DNA of 64,000 nt from positions 632,844-696,843 of the forward strand of contig MU001507.1 of the NCBI GenBank assembly GCA_010093485.1, given 5' to 3'. Each line of letters begins with the position of its first letter. The first letter of the stretch is position 1. A program made the position numbers and the translations under genes. The notes under the pieces were generated by a model. It was not told the DNA's origin and did no database searches. It was given only the letters and a program-made list of their open reading frames with translations. This document shows positions 46,237 to 55,794 of this stretch, piece after piece. This DNA is from Karstenula rhodostoma CBS 690.94. Taxonomy: Eukaryota > Ascomycota > Dothideomycetes > Pleosporales > Didymosphaeriaceae.

Positions 46237-47899
46237 ACGGCGCCAGGTGTTATGCACAGCGCCCCGCGTGCATCGCAACACCTTCGAGCTCGTTGAGCTC
46301 ACAACGCAGCGACTGGATACGTCGGCTTACTACATTACCACACATTGCTCCGAGATATTACTTCGTCTACAATATCGTACGCCGTCTTGACCACCCCGCT
46401 CATTGTACTACCACACCGTGTTGTCCACAGCGCCGGGCAATTGTTGACAACTCAACTCTAAGCTACGATGGCATTGGTAAGCGATTGTTCTACTGTGACT
46501 GTAGACCTGACGACGGAAGCCATTTCTATGATGCGGAAGCAGTCGTCAAACGAAACCACGAAACAGAAAACGAGAGCCTTATTCAATTTCTAGGGGGGCT
46601 CAAGCATCGGAGGTTAGTCAAAATACAGCACTAAGTCACTTATTGAACTTTTCGAGACTTCGGCAAAAAGGCTGCACACCGCCATGATTGCGACGAGATA
46701 GGCGGATTGGTGGGAAGAACGGGAAGAGCTCTCAAGAGAAGTGAAGGTTCAGTGGATGTGATCTAGGAGCCTAAGCAACACGAAAGGAACAGGAGTGCTA
46801 GGCAGCATGTTGAACTATCAGGGAGTAAAGAGGCTATTCCAAAGACTTGCAAGTTGCTGAGAGCGGAAATGCACGCTACCGATATTGTCATAGTTGAGGC
46901 TGCATTCGGCACCAAAGCCGCTCTGGTCTTATTGGACGCACACATTCTGGGCGTATATGTGACGAGGGCTTCAGGGCACATGTTAAAGAGGAAATGCAGG
47001 CCAGAAGTCTCGTTCCACATGAAGCCTTGGAGGGATGCTTCTTCCAGTTCAGCAATAGTACGGCGACGGCTATGGGAAAAACGGCAGGCGCATCAAGAAA
47101 TTCAGATGCGCAACTTTTGCAAGGTCGCACACCTGAACAAAAAGCTTAGTGTCTGATCGAACCAACGGGGCTAGGCACAGGCTAGGGGGTATCTATAAGC
47201 TGTATTCCAGGGGTTGGCATTTAACAAGTATGCAACGGTGCCATTGGTATCACGCCATACGTTTCCTCATCGTTGGTTCGATTCATTATCAGTTGCTGAT
47301 TTGATCCGGCCACGGCTGAGCTTCGGTCTGCGCAGCGATTTTCCAGAACCACGGTTCACTTACCCCTCAACAGTAGCACACCAATAATCGACTCTTGGAT
47401 AACATCTCTATATAATCACCCTCCTTATACGCACGACGTACGCAAGTGGCTTCCAGACAGCTGCCTCCCCAGCTACTATTGGAACCACATCTTGTGGTTT
47501 GATCCGTGAGTGAGAAGGAAGAGACTGCTAAACTCCATGGCCCAAAGAAACATTCGTGCGTGCGCTGCTGCCTGCCCAACAACTTGATCGCGAGCATCTA
47601 GTCACTATTCGACGCGCCGTCGCAATTATCACCCAAACTTCAACATCGCGCCGCTCCATTACGAGCCGGCTCCCCGGGTTACCTAGCCCAATAGACGCCT
47701 GACCCGGGGGCGAGTTGATCAAGGTGACCCATATTCCAGCCCAACATCTCCACGGTACCAAACCTAGAATAAAAGGAGCGCCTATTTAAGAACCAGTGTC
47801 GACCCGAGTCAGTCTCCTCTACTCGCGAAGACAGACTTCCAGCCTATTCTTGATAGCCCGTTACCAAGTCCAGAGCTGGTAAAAAAGAAATGACCAACA
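46237..47899. other. Gene-poor region with repeat fragment
   Basis: 1.66 kb with no convincing gene. Contains the second copy of the dispersed repeat at 47615-47703. Confidence 0.45.
47615..47703. repeat. Dispersed repeat fragment, copy B
   Basis: Matches 5224-5310 in the same orientation, including the identical core GCCGGCTCCCCGGGTTAC. It lies 197 bp upstream of the orphan gene at 47900. Confidence 0.65.
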
Positions 47900-48871
47900 A
47901 TGACTCTTCCTCAAAAGTTGAAGCAATTATGGCAAGAATCAAAGCAAAAGAAAACAAGTTCGGATATATCTCAGGAGGCTGTACAAGAGAACAAGGAAGA
48001 ACCGATTCCCAACACCCCACCACCTCAATATACCGAACGGTCTTCACAGGATCGTAACGAAGATGCTTTGTCCGACAGAAACAATCCTTACCCTGTTCTA
48101 ACCAAATACGCAAAACAAGTAGGCCCAATCCGTGGCGCCAAGTTTCACTGGGTTCTTGTCGATATCGTGGCAGCCACCTTCAGCACAGACACCTTCAGCA
48201 CAGACGTCGGAAGCCTCAAAACGGTCATGGTGAAGACTGATCCAGCCTGGGCTCCAATCATGGCATTTGATTCGTCCTCAATTTGGGACAAGGAAGGTAG
48301 AACACTAGTGGCAGAGACATGTGCTCTTGTTCAAAACCTCGAGAGGGAGATGGCCCGGAACCGCTGGCTTTTGATCCATCCGAGGGACAAATATCTTGTG
48401 GAAAAGATGGTGTTAGATCCCGTTCGAATATATCGTATGAACCTGGATTTCGTTTTAGAAGTCTTGGGCAGATTCAAGCGTGGTCAAGATTGCTGTAGGC
48501 CAGAAAGCACGCTGCTCGATCATTGGAAAACATCGCCCCATACGACGGACCTGGGTGACGCAATAGCATCGCATTCTTTGCTCCTTGAAAACTTCAGGCT
48601 GAGAGAGGAGGTGCGCCTCGTTTTGGAAGATTACGTCCCAGCGTTCCAAAAAAGGAAGGGATTAAAAGAGCTATGTACTTCAAAAGAACTGCAGGAGGAG
48701 TCGTTAGTACCAGGACGAACGTGCGGCTGGCCGCTCAGTGACGGGTACATGGATCTGGCCAGAGGATTGAGAGCCTTGAAAACAAGCCGCGTCATCCGTG
48801 ATCCGTATGAGTCGAGTCGAACAAGACTAAGAGAAAAGCGAAACATTGTGAGCCCAGAAAGAGTATTATAG
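47900..48871 (+). CDS. Orphan hypothetical protein
   Basis: Single-exon gene of 323 residues; not recognised. The first 70 residues are polar and low-complexity (Lys/Gln/Glu, then PPPQY), with PIRGAKFHWVLVDIVAATFSTD from about residue 76. This is followed by a small tandem duplication (FSTDTFSTD), then a mostly helical, charged region with LVQNLEREMARNRWLLIHP and FRLREEVRLVLEDYVPAF. No signal peptide or membrane segment. It sits among repeats and beside an assembly gap, so it may be lineage-specific. The start at 47900 follows an ACA context. Confidence 0.6.
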   Translation: MTLPQKLKQLWQESKQKKTSSDISQEAVQENKEEPIPNTPPPQYTERSSQDRNEDALSDRNNPYPVLTKYAKQVGPIRGAKFHWVLVDIVAATFSTDTFSTDVGSLKTVMVKTDPAWAPIMAFDSSSIWDKEGRTLVAETCALVQNLEREMARNRWLLIHPRDKYLVEKMVLDPVRIYRMNLDFVLEVLGRFKRGQDCCRPESTLLDHWKTSPHTTDLGDAIASHSLLLENFRLREEVRLVLEDYVPAFQKRKGLKELCTSKELQEESLVPGRTCGWPLSDGYMDLARGLRALKTSRVIRDPYESSRTRLREKRNIVSPERVL

Positions 48872-48921
48872 TAGGAAATGTATTGATTATTCTATATAGT
48901 GCTAATTATGTGTGGATAACT

Positions 48922-49647
48922 TTACTCGCGGCCGGACACCTGCCGCGGGCGGGCCTCGCCAGGGGCCCCAAGGGCGCTGGTGGCGGCGGCGGCGGAGGCG
49001 GCGGAGGCGGAGGTGCGCGCGGTGACGAACGTGCCCCCGGAGCTTGTGGAGGGGCGCGCGGAGGCGGGGGGCGCGGAGGCGGCGGGCGAGGCGGCGGGCG
49101 GCNNNNNNNNNNNNNNNNNNNNNNNNNNNNNNNNNNNNNNNNNNNNNNNNNNNNNNNNNNNNNNNNNNNNNNNNNNNNNNNNNNNNNNNNNNNNNNNNNN
49201 NNNNNNNNNNNNNNNNNNNNNNNNNNNNNNNNNNNNNNNNNNNNNNNNNNNNNNNNNNNNNNNNNNNNGCGGCGGCGGTGCGGGCGCGGGCGAGGGCGGT
49301 GCCGCGGGCGAGGGCGAGCGCGGCGGCGCGGCAGAGGGCGGCGGCGGCGGCGCGGACGGTGGGGGCGGGAGTGGGGGCGGGAGCCCCAGCCGGGGGGAGG
49401 GAGTCCCTCTCCCGATCTCTGAGCTAGGAAAAAGTCAGTTATCGAAAAGCAATAACCACAGCACGAAAGCAAGGCTCGAATCTCAAGCTAGAAATAGTGC
49501 ATGAACGGCATCACAGGAAGAACTAACCATCAGCTCATACTGCAGGCGCGCCGTCCGGGCGTACCAGTACTGCACCCCCACGCCGCCGGCGGCGACCACG
49601 ACGGTGGCCACGGCCGCGATGGCCGAGATGGCCCCAAAGCTGGGCAT
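48922..49647 (-). CDS. Small membrane protein, Ala/Pro-rich, interrupted by an assembly gap
   Basis: Exon 1 (49647-49528) encodes 40 residues that look real: MPSFGAISAIAAV, a hydrophobic segment (residues 5-27), then QYWYARTARLQYELM. A GTTAGT donor follows; the acceptor TTCCTAG leads to exon 2 at 49423, which begins LRDRERDSLPP and turns into an Ala/Pro/Arg-rich stretch running into the N run. On the far side of the gap the minus strand continues GC-rich and one frame ends at the stop 48924-48922 after SGGTFVTARTS. Whether the two sides belong to one protein depends on the true gap length. The product is probably a single-pass membrane protein; no function can be given. The start lies just downstream of a CAG/CAA tract. 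Confidence 0.45.
49103..49268. other. Assembly gap (166 N) in GGC-rich DNA
   Basis: A run of N flanked on both sides by GGC-type trinucleotide-rich sequence. The true length is unknown. Confidence 0.95.
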
Positions 49648-49691
49648 GGTGGTGGTGGCGGCGGTGGTGGCGGTGGTGGTGGTGCTGGTGG

Positions 49692-49759
<68 letters not shown>

Positions 49760-49772
49760 TTGTTGCTGCTGC

Positions 49773-49819
<47 letters not shown>

Positions 49820-49870
49820 GTGGTGCTGGTGGTGGTGGTAGCGGAGGCGGTGGTGGTGCTGAAGGTTCAT
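49535..49870 (-). other. Polyglutamine leader ORF overlapping the start of the membrane-protein gene
   Basis: An ATG at 49870 opens a 111-residue frame: a His-rich start (LQHHHRL), about 42 glutamines, a second His cluster, then an Arg/Gly-rich tail that ends at 49535. It overlaps the ATG at 49647 of the membrane-protein gene in a different frame. The tail looks non-protein-like, while the 49647 frame looks coding. So this is either an overlapping upstream ORF in the 5' leader or no gene at all. Confidence 0.4.
49692..49819. repeat. CTG/TTG (CAG/CAA) trinucleotide tract
   Basis: About 42 units; on the minus strand a mix of CAG and CAA. The flanks extend as GTG/GGT-rich trinucleotides. Interruptions by CAA would make it more stable than a pure CAG run. 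Confidence 0.9.
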
Positions 49871-50199
49871 GGGACGGAGGGAGTGCAGGCTTTTTGTTGT
49901 GCCATCATGCTGTTGCTTCCTCAGTTATGATGGTTCCTTCCTCCATCTGAGAATTGCGTGGAGAAAGCAGCAATTGCCATCCAACAACAGCGGAGGAACC
50001 GCGACCATCGTTGCCCCTTGCCCCAACGTTCTAAGGATGTCAACGGGACTACACAATACTGTTTCACACACACATAGCCAGAGGAGGGCGCGTTTTTCAC
50101 TGCATACTCACAACATCAACTTCCCAACCCCAACCATTGTTCTCCCTCGCAGTTCTCGCATACGCTCATATCTTCCAAGTATATCTACATCCATACGCA
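49871..50199. other. Divergent intergenic region
   Basis: About 330 bp between the CAG-tract leader and the GFA gene. C/A-rich toward the right end; no defined site. Confidence 0.4.
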
Positions 50200-50690
50200 A
50201 TGTCTTCACGAACTACCACACCCCCGCCTTCACCCCTCTAACCGGCCGTTGCTCCTGAGCCACCCTCTCCTACACGCTCGCTGCCCCACCCCTTATAACC
50301 CATATCTGCTACTGCACCTGGTGCCAGCGCGAGTCCGGCACCATCTGCACGCTCAACAGCCTCATCGAGTCCTCTATCTTCACATACCAACTCGACCCCG
50401 CCGTGTCGCAGCCCGTCACACTCATCCCCGGCCCCACGCCCTCGGGCAACGGTCAGACCGTCGCGCGCTGTGCCTTGTGCTTCGACAGCCTGTGGAAGTA
50501 CTACGGCGACGCTAGACTTGTGACGTATGTCAAGGCGGGGACGCTGGATAAGAGAAGTTTCGAGAGGGTGGTGGGTGGGGTGAGGGTGCACATCTATACG
50601 GGGACGAAGCCGGATTGGGTAGAATTGGGTAAGGAGAGAGAGAAGGGGGTTGGCGTGTTTGAGGAGTACCATGTGCGGGAGGAGGTGTGA
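50200..50690 (+). pseudogene. GFA-domain (glutathione-dependent formaldehyde-activating enzyme-like) protein, lesioned 5' end
   Basis: The frame from 50259 to the stop at 50690 is a clear GFA/CENP-V zinc-domain protein: ICYCTWCQRESG (Cys-x-Cys-x-x-Cys), TPSGNGQTVARCALCFDSLW (second Cys pair), VKAGTLD and HIYTGTKPDWV. The expected start block is present just upstream as PLTGRCS, but a TGA (50256-50258) stands where the family has Cys-Gly, as if 3 bp were lost. The nearest sensible ATG (50200, SSRTTTPPPSP) is also one frame off. I see no intron that would bypass both. Either a recent pseudogene or assembly error near the gap; the remaining domain looks well conserved. Confidence 0.6.
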
Positions 50691-50969
50691 AGTGAGGAGG
50701 CTCTAGAAAGGAGGGCGAAGATGCTGAAGGCAGTGGGGGGCGTAGGGTCATAGGAAGAAGACGGGCGACATCAATTATGCCTGTATTGAAATGCGACGTA
50801 CCGGGTCTGTTCACGGTATGCCGCAAAATATTTTGTTTCGGTGCCAAAGACGTGAAGAGGACGCGGGCAGGTTGTCAGCCAATCAGCTTTGATGCACCCC
50901 GCGGACATCGCTGGTTTAGTCACCACGTCCTCTGCACCTACACGCTCTTTCCATCTCACAGACTTGTAA

Positions 50970-51215
50970 ATGTCTAGTACATCAAATCTCTCCAGCAAAT
51001 TATTTCGTGCACCAGGACATTGGTATGATGTTTCCACCCAGTTTTCCACGCTGGCCTACGATGACGGTGCGGGGACGCTGACGGACGCAATACAGCTCCG
51101 CAGCGAGAACCGCGAATTCGAAGAAACACCTTCATTAATCTTCAAGCCAAAGCCTAACATAGCTAGGACCAGCACCAAGCCACCGCTCAGGACCCAAGAG
51201 CATTGGAAGAACTGA
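50970..51215 (+). CDS. Small unknown ORF upstream of molybdopterin synthase
   Basis: An 81-residue ATG-started frame, not recognised. It reads SKLFRAPGHWYDVSTQFSTL near the start and ends TQEHWKN. The composition is ordinary protein-like. It ends 22 bp before the cnxH start on the same strand, too close for a normal separate gene, so it might be an upstream ORF in the cnxH leader or a small gene with its own transcript. Confidence 0.35.
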   Translation: MSSTSNLSSKLFRAPGHWYDVSTQFSTLAYDDGAGTLTDAIQLRSENREFEETPSLIFKPKPNIARTSTKPPLRTQEHWKN

Positions 51216-51237
51216 ACCTCTAAACCGCCCCCTCGCC

Positions 51238-51951
51238 ATGTCCACCACCGAAACCCCCAGCTACAAGCCAGACATACCCGGCGACGCCGTGACCCAAACC
51301 ACAGAAAACATCCACATCGAGCTCACGCCGCACGCCCTTGACTCCCTGGCCGCCACCCGCTTCGTCCGGTCTCCCTCTGCCGGCGCGACCGTCCTCTTCA
51401 TCGGCACGACCCGGGACAGCTTCAACGACCTCCCCGTCTCCTCTCTAGCCTACACGTCCTACGCACCGCTGGGTACGTATCTCCACTTCCACCTTAACTT
51501 CTACATCTATGCTATGAGATAGCCGAGTTCACCCGCCGTCATAACCCCCCACATACACCCAACACTTGCAAAAATCACATCGCCACCCATCGTTCCCCCC
51601 CCCAAGCTAACTGACTAACCCAACTCCACAGCGATGTCAACCCTCCACACAATCGCGACCACACTCCTCGCCAAACATGCCCTCACGCGCATCGCCATCA
51701 TCCACAAGCTCGGCGAGTGCCCTATCGGTGAGGAGAGCATCGTCATCGCCGTGAGCGCGCCGCACCGGCAGGCGGCGTGGCGCGCGGGTGAGGAGGCGCT
51801 CGAGGAGACGAAGAAACGGGCCGAGATCTGGAAACTAGAGCGCTTTGAGGGGGGCGAGGGCGTATGGAGGGCAAATAGGGATGGGGTTATGGGAGTGAAG
51901 GTTGGAGAGGATAAGTGCGAGGGAGGGCAGGCTGGAGGGGCAAGTGCGTGA
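51238..51951 (+). CDS. cnxH: Molybdopterin synthase catalytic subunit (MoaE family)
   Basis: Large subunit of molybdopterin synthase, which inserts two sulfurs into precursor Z in molybdenum cofactor synthesis (needed by nitrate reductase and xanthine dehydrogenase). Two exons (51238-51472, 51632-51951) give 184 residues. Motifs: GATVLFIGTTRDSF, LAYTSYAPLA, HKLGECPIGEESIVIAVSAPHR and the catalytic lysine region ETKKRAEIWKLERF. Intron 1 is 159 nt with GTACGT donor. The C terminus adds a Gly-rich tail. The fungal homologue in Aspergillus is cnxH; human MOCS2B. Cytosolic. Confidence 0.93.
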
Positions 51952-52948
51952 AGGAGAAAGGGGCGATTTGGGGAGGCGCTGTGGAGTACGAGTGGTGAAG
52001 CGATGCGGGGTGGTATGGAACGGAGATTGAGGTAGGCTGTCATGGCGATGGGGCCTGGTAGGGCAAAGGCGTGGAGTCGGTGAGCTGTGGAACGGCGGCT
52101 GCCATGTTGTGTGCGTCGTTTATTGGGGCGAGTCACATCGACTATGCACTTGCAGATGGTTCAGAGGTAGATGCGATGGGCTAAACTGACTTCGAATATA
52201 GTTGGGGCGAAGCAGGAACAAGATTATAGCGCAGGACATGGTAGCACAAAAAGCTCGAGTAGTGCAATGAGCTGTTAAAGTTTCCCTCGAGTTCGCCTAT
52301 CAGCTGTGTGGTACAACTTTCCGTCTGACTATACATAGCAGGCAAGCTTACTTCCCAATGTCGTGTACATGGCACACGAAATTACTGTAGATGCCTTGTA
52401 ACATCGCCCAAAACCAGGATGAGGTGTGAATAAGATTGTTCAGGCGCTGACGCCTCTTGCTTTCTACGTCCGGGGTCCATGCTCGGTCGCTAGGAAGACG
52501 GCTGAGGCTAAGTAGGGCGGCTGCGGAAGGCGCTGAAGTGCGTGTCACGCAAGAGATTTTCGGCGCATTCGGGTCGATGACACATCAAGGAACCGACGAT
52601 TGGGCGATCAGTAGCGAATACGAATGACCAGCAGTCAGAAAGCCATGTACCCCTCCGGCAGCCAGACGGCTGGGTACCTAACTGCACGTGTTGTTAACTG
52701 AGCGGACATTAATTCACTCACTTGAGCAAAGGCAAGCGACGATCTGCAATGTCGAACTTTGTCCACGACGACAAGCGGGCAGAGGTGCAATTCGTGTACA
52801 CAACCAGGAAAGGTCCGGATCAGGGACTTCGAAAATACCTCCAGCTGAATGATACGGGCAAGATGTAATCATCTTGCAGCGGAATCCTCAGCTTTCTAAA
52901 TGTACACTAGTATTACAACCGCAGCTTATGGTACATGTCGGGGCGTCG
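51952..52948. other. Convergent intergenic region, no gene seen
   Basis: 997 bp between the ends of cnxH (+) and AIM11 (-). No ORF with family signal. Confidence 0.45.
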
Positions 52949-53497
52949 TTATCGAGACTTTTCTGGGTTATCTGAGCTGCTATTCTCGCCCCCCTCCGTG
53001 TTGGCCGTTGCCTGCGCGGCTACCAGCAAGTCCATTATGGAGTCGGGTACCGCCTCACCGGGCTGGTATATCGTGTCGTAGTTCAGGCGACCCCTGAGTC
53101 GTGCTCGTGCTTCTTCGAGGTTTGCAATGTCGAATGCCCACATGGTGCCGCCCAGTCCCATGGTAGCCAAGCTGACACAATGCATTGTCGCCAGATTGAG
53201 AGCTTGTGCTGCGTCATGCAGCGGGCTGAAGTGCTCGTGCGGGTTCGTGTTCGGGGCATAGAAAGTAGGCTTGGTGCGGAGGTGGCGCTTGTATACGGCC
53301 CGGCGAGTGATGGCTGTAGCAACGAGGAAACTGGCAGCGCCAAAGGCGAATACGGACAGCTGCCGTAGGGCTCGTTCGGACGTCATGGGCGTGCTCTCGT
53401 ATGCAGGTTCAGGCGGCGGCCGCGGAGGTGCATTGACCGGCGGTGCGGTGGACCGGGTCATGATGCGAGCGATCGGGAGCTTCTGGATGGCTTCCAT
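52949..53497 (-). CDS. AIM11: AIM11 family mitochondrial membrane protein
   Basis: Fungal protein named from a yeast screen for altered mitochondrial inheritance; molecular role unknown. A single exon of 182 residues from the ATG at 53497. Features: a Pro-rich N terminus, ERALRQLSVFAFGAASFLVATAITRRAV (first TM and its Arg-rich exit, about residues 41-68), and NLATMHCVSLATMGLGGTMWAFDIANLEEAR (second TM, about 100-130), then GRLNYDTIYQPGEAVPDS. These match the family pattern. An upstream in-frame TTG at 53515 was not chosen. Confidence 0.85.
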   Translation of the reverse strand: MEAIQKLPIARIMTRSTAPPVNAPPRPPPEPAYESTPMTSERALRQLSVFAFGAASFLVATAITRRAVYKRHLRTKPTFYAPNTNPHEHFSPLHDAAQALNLATMHCVSLATMGLGGTMWAFDIANLEEARARLRGRLNYDTIYQPGEAVPDSIMDLLVAAQATANTEGGENSSSDNPEKSR

Positions 53498-55098
53498 ATG
53501 TGCCTGCAGGTGCAATGCAGGTCACAGGTCACAGGTGTTGCGGGCAGACGATTCGGGCACATGCAGCATCAGCTTTCCATGCTCGGAAGCGGGGACGGAT
53601 GGCACAGCTCAGCAGCCGGGGGTGAAGATGCAGGCCGGTCGTCGCGGGCTCTGAACGGTGGATGCGCGACAAGTTGACGTGCGCAGTGCGCGTGGATCGG
53701 GACAGCAGCTCAGGCTGACTGCATTGTCGCGCTTCTCCAGCTTTTCGAATGACTAAGCATCCCGACGTGTTTCTCCGATCCGCGCCTCGAATCGGAGGGA
53801 ACCCGCGGCGTTACTTCCTCCTCCCCGAGCCAACTCCGCGCCGTCTTCACCTCACGTTTGCGAACGGATCCACTTCGCCTGGAGAGCGACCACCGGCCGT
53901 GCGGGCTCTTTGCTGCTCCAATCTTCCCGTCATGTCTTGTCCTAGCCAGAGATATCGTCAGCCCAGCTCACGCCGTGCAACCCCCGCGAGCGCTGTCCAT
54001 TGGAAGCTCACCTCGTCGCTTGGGGTCTGTACGTGATCTCCACTTCCGAATGCTCCGATGGAGAATTCCAAGACATTGACGTGGTGTAAGGCTCCGCGGG
54101 CCTGCACGCATATGCTCATCGGTTGTTGAGCCTTGTCTCAAAGTAGGGACGACAACTGTGGTACGCCGGCGTAACGCCACGACTGTTCGAGAGCGTGCAT
54201 CCATTGGCGTCTTTCCATACTCAGGCCTACAACAGCTAATGGGAGCGACGCTCATCGACCACTTGAGACGGGCGGGGAGCAGAGCAGCTCCCCGCATAGC
54301 TCGGTCGCACACTAGCCCTCCGACTAGGTATTCGCCAGCTCCTGCAGCGGATATCCTGGGATCATCCATTTCTTCACTTCCTCATGGCTGCAAAGAGCAA
54401 GGTCAACATGTCTGGCCGTTGCTCGAATTAGCAGCCAATGCAACGAGTCAACGAAAGCTGCCGCGACCTCCATTCGTCTAGCATCAAACTGGTCTCATCA
54501 CGTGACGGACGGTGTCATTGATTTCGCGGTCGGTGATACTGAACTCGAGGCGATCCAGCCTCACGCAGGACCCGCCGATCTCGTCCGGCTGTCACCGTCT
54601 CCACCCAGTCGCTTAGTCTGCATGCACATACTATTGCTTTTGAGTGACCTCAGTCTTTATCGTGGGCTTAGACAACAAACTACACGTCTCTCAAGAATAG
54701 CCTCATGATGACAGCCTGCGCAAGCGTGCTTCAATAGCCAGACGTCTACAACATCGGCTCGGCGCTGTAGAGCTTGGTCACCCTACCACCAGGCGGAATT
54801 TCTGCCACTTAGCTGCAGCACCCTCGTAGCCTGATCCCAGCTCACGACAATTCGATCAGCTCTCATCCGTATATGCAGTACGCGGTGGTGAGTAGGAGTG
54901 CCACACGTTTAGGTTGGATGTGGGCTGGCCTGGACGGACATGGCATCTTAGGTGGGCTCCATTTGACTATAAAGATGCCCACTCCCACAAAGGTATGAAA
55001 CATCACAGCACCAAGAGCATCTTCGCCTCAACCCAACACTTTTATTTCACTCCAGAGTCTACCTCAGTCGCTTCGCTAGCAACCCCATCACATCCAAA
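53498..55098. other. Gene-poor intergenic region
   Basis: 1.6 kb without a convincing gene. Contains a 9-bp perfect hairpin (GCGGGGAGC/GCTCCCCGC) at about 54273-54296 and a TATAAA at 54968-54973 serving the next gene. Confidence 0.45.
54968..54973 (+). promoter_or_regulatory. TATA box of the Thr/Lys-rich secreted protein gene
   Basis: TATAAA 131 bp upstream of the ATG at 55099; the leader between them is C/A-rich. Confidence 0.45.
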
Positions 55099-55794
55099 AT
55101 GCTCTTCTCAAACACCCTTATCCTCCTCACTTCGGCCTCCCTCGCCGTTGCCTTCCCAGGAGGTTACAGCACTACCACCGCGGCACCTCCACCACCCGCG
55201 TATGAGACTACCTGCTCTGCTGGTAGGTAGCCCAAGCTGGAAGAGTTTTAATTCCATACTCACTACCCCTCAGTGTACTCCACCAAGTCGGAAGTCGGTA
55301 GCACCACCAAGTATATTACGAGCACCGCCTATGTCACCAAGCCCTGGACCGAGACCGTCTACGTGACGAAGACGGAGACCTACACCCAGCCCTACACCAG
55401 TACCGGCTACGTGACCAAGGTAAACACTACGCAGATTAAACCACTAAGTCCAGCTAATTTTCTGGTAGACCGAGACCGGCTACACCACCGAGTACAAGAC
55501 TAAAGTCTACCCCGTCACATCATACGTCACCAAGACGGAGAGCTCTGTCAAGACAACGACGAGCCTTGTCACCAAGCCCACGACGTAAGATCTTTTCTGC
55601 GCTGCTGGCGATCCAATAGTCTAACCCGCAACAGGAGCGTTGGCGCCAAGACCAAGACCAAGCTCGAGACCAAGACCGACACCAAGGTCTACACCAAGAC
55701 CAAGGAGGAGCCCACGACCATAACCAAGGTCGTCCCCTACACCACCAGCAAGGTGATCACGAGCACCAAGTGCTCCACCAAGGGCGGCTACTAG
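55099..55794 (+). CDS. Secreted Thr/Lys-rich repeat protein, possible cell-wall protein
   Basis: Four exons (55099-55222, 55274-55419, 55469-55584, 55635-55794) give 181 residues. Residues 1-18 form a signal peptide (LILLTSASLAVAFPGG). The mature part is about one-third Thr plus many Lys, Tyr, Val and Ser, built of degenerate repeats of the type Y-V-T-K-x-x-T (AYVTKPWT, VYVTKTET, GYVTKTET, SYVTKTES). Two Cys remain, one near each end. No GPI-attachment tail is seen. The repeats and the extreme composition suggest an O-glycosylated wall or surface protein; no enzyme fold is present. A TATA box lies upstream, typical of a highly regulated gene. Confidence 0.78.

Noticed and set aside
46293..46634. 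113-codon frame after the foldback element
   Set aside because: It starts with TTG, has no family signal and lies in repeat-rich DNA.
48883..49504. Gly/Ala/Arg frames running through the N run
   Set aside because: Artefacts of translating GGC repeats and unknown bases on the plus strand.
54273..54296. Nine-bp perfect GC hairpin
   Set aside because: Isolated, with no T-run, no flanking gene end and no repeat copies in the window; most likely chance.
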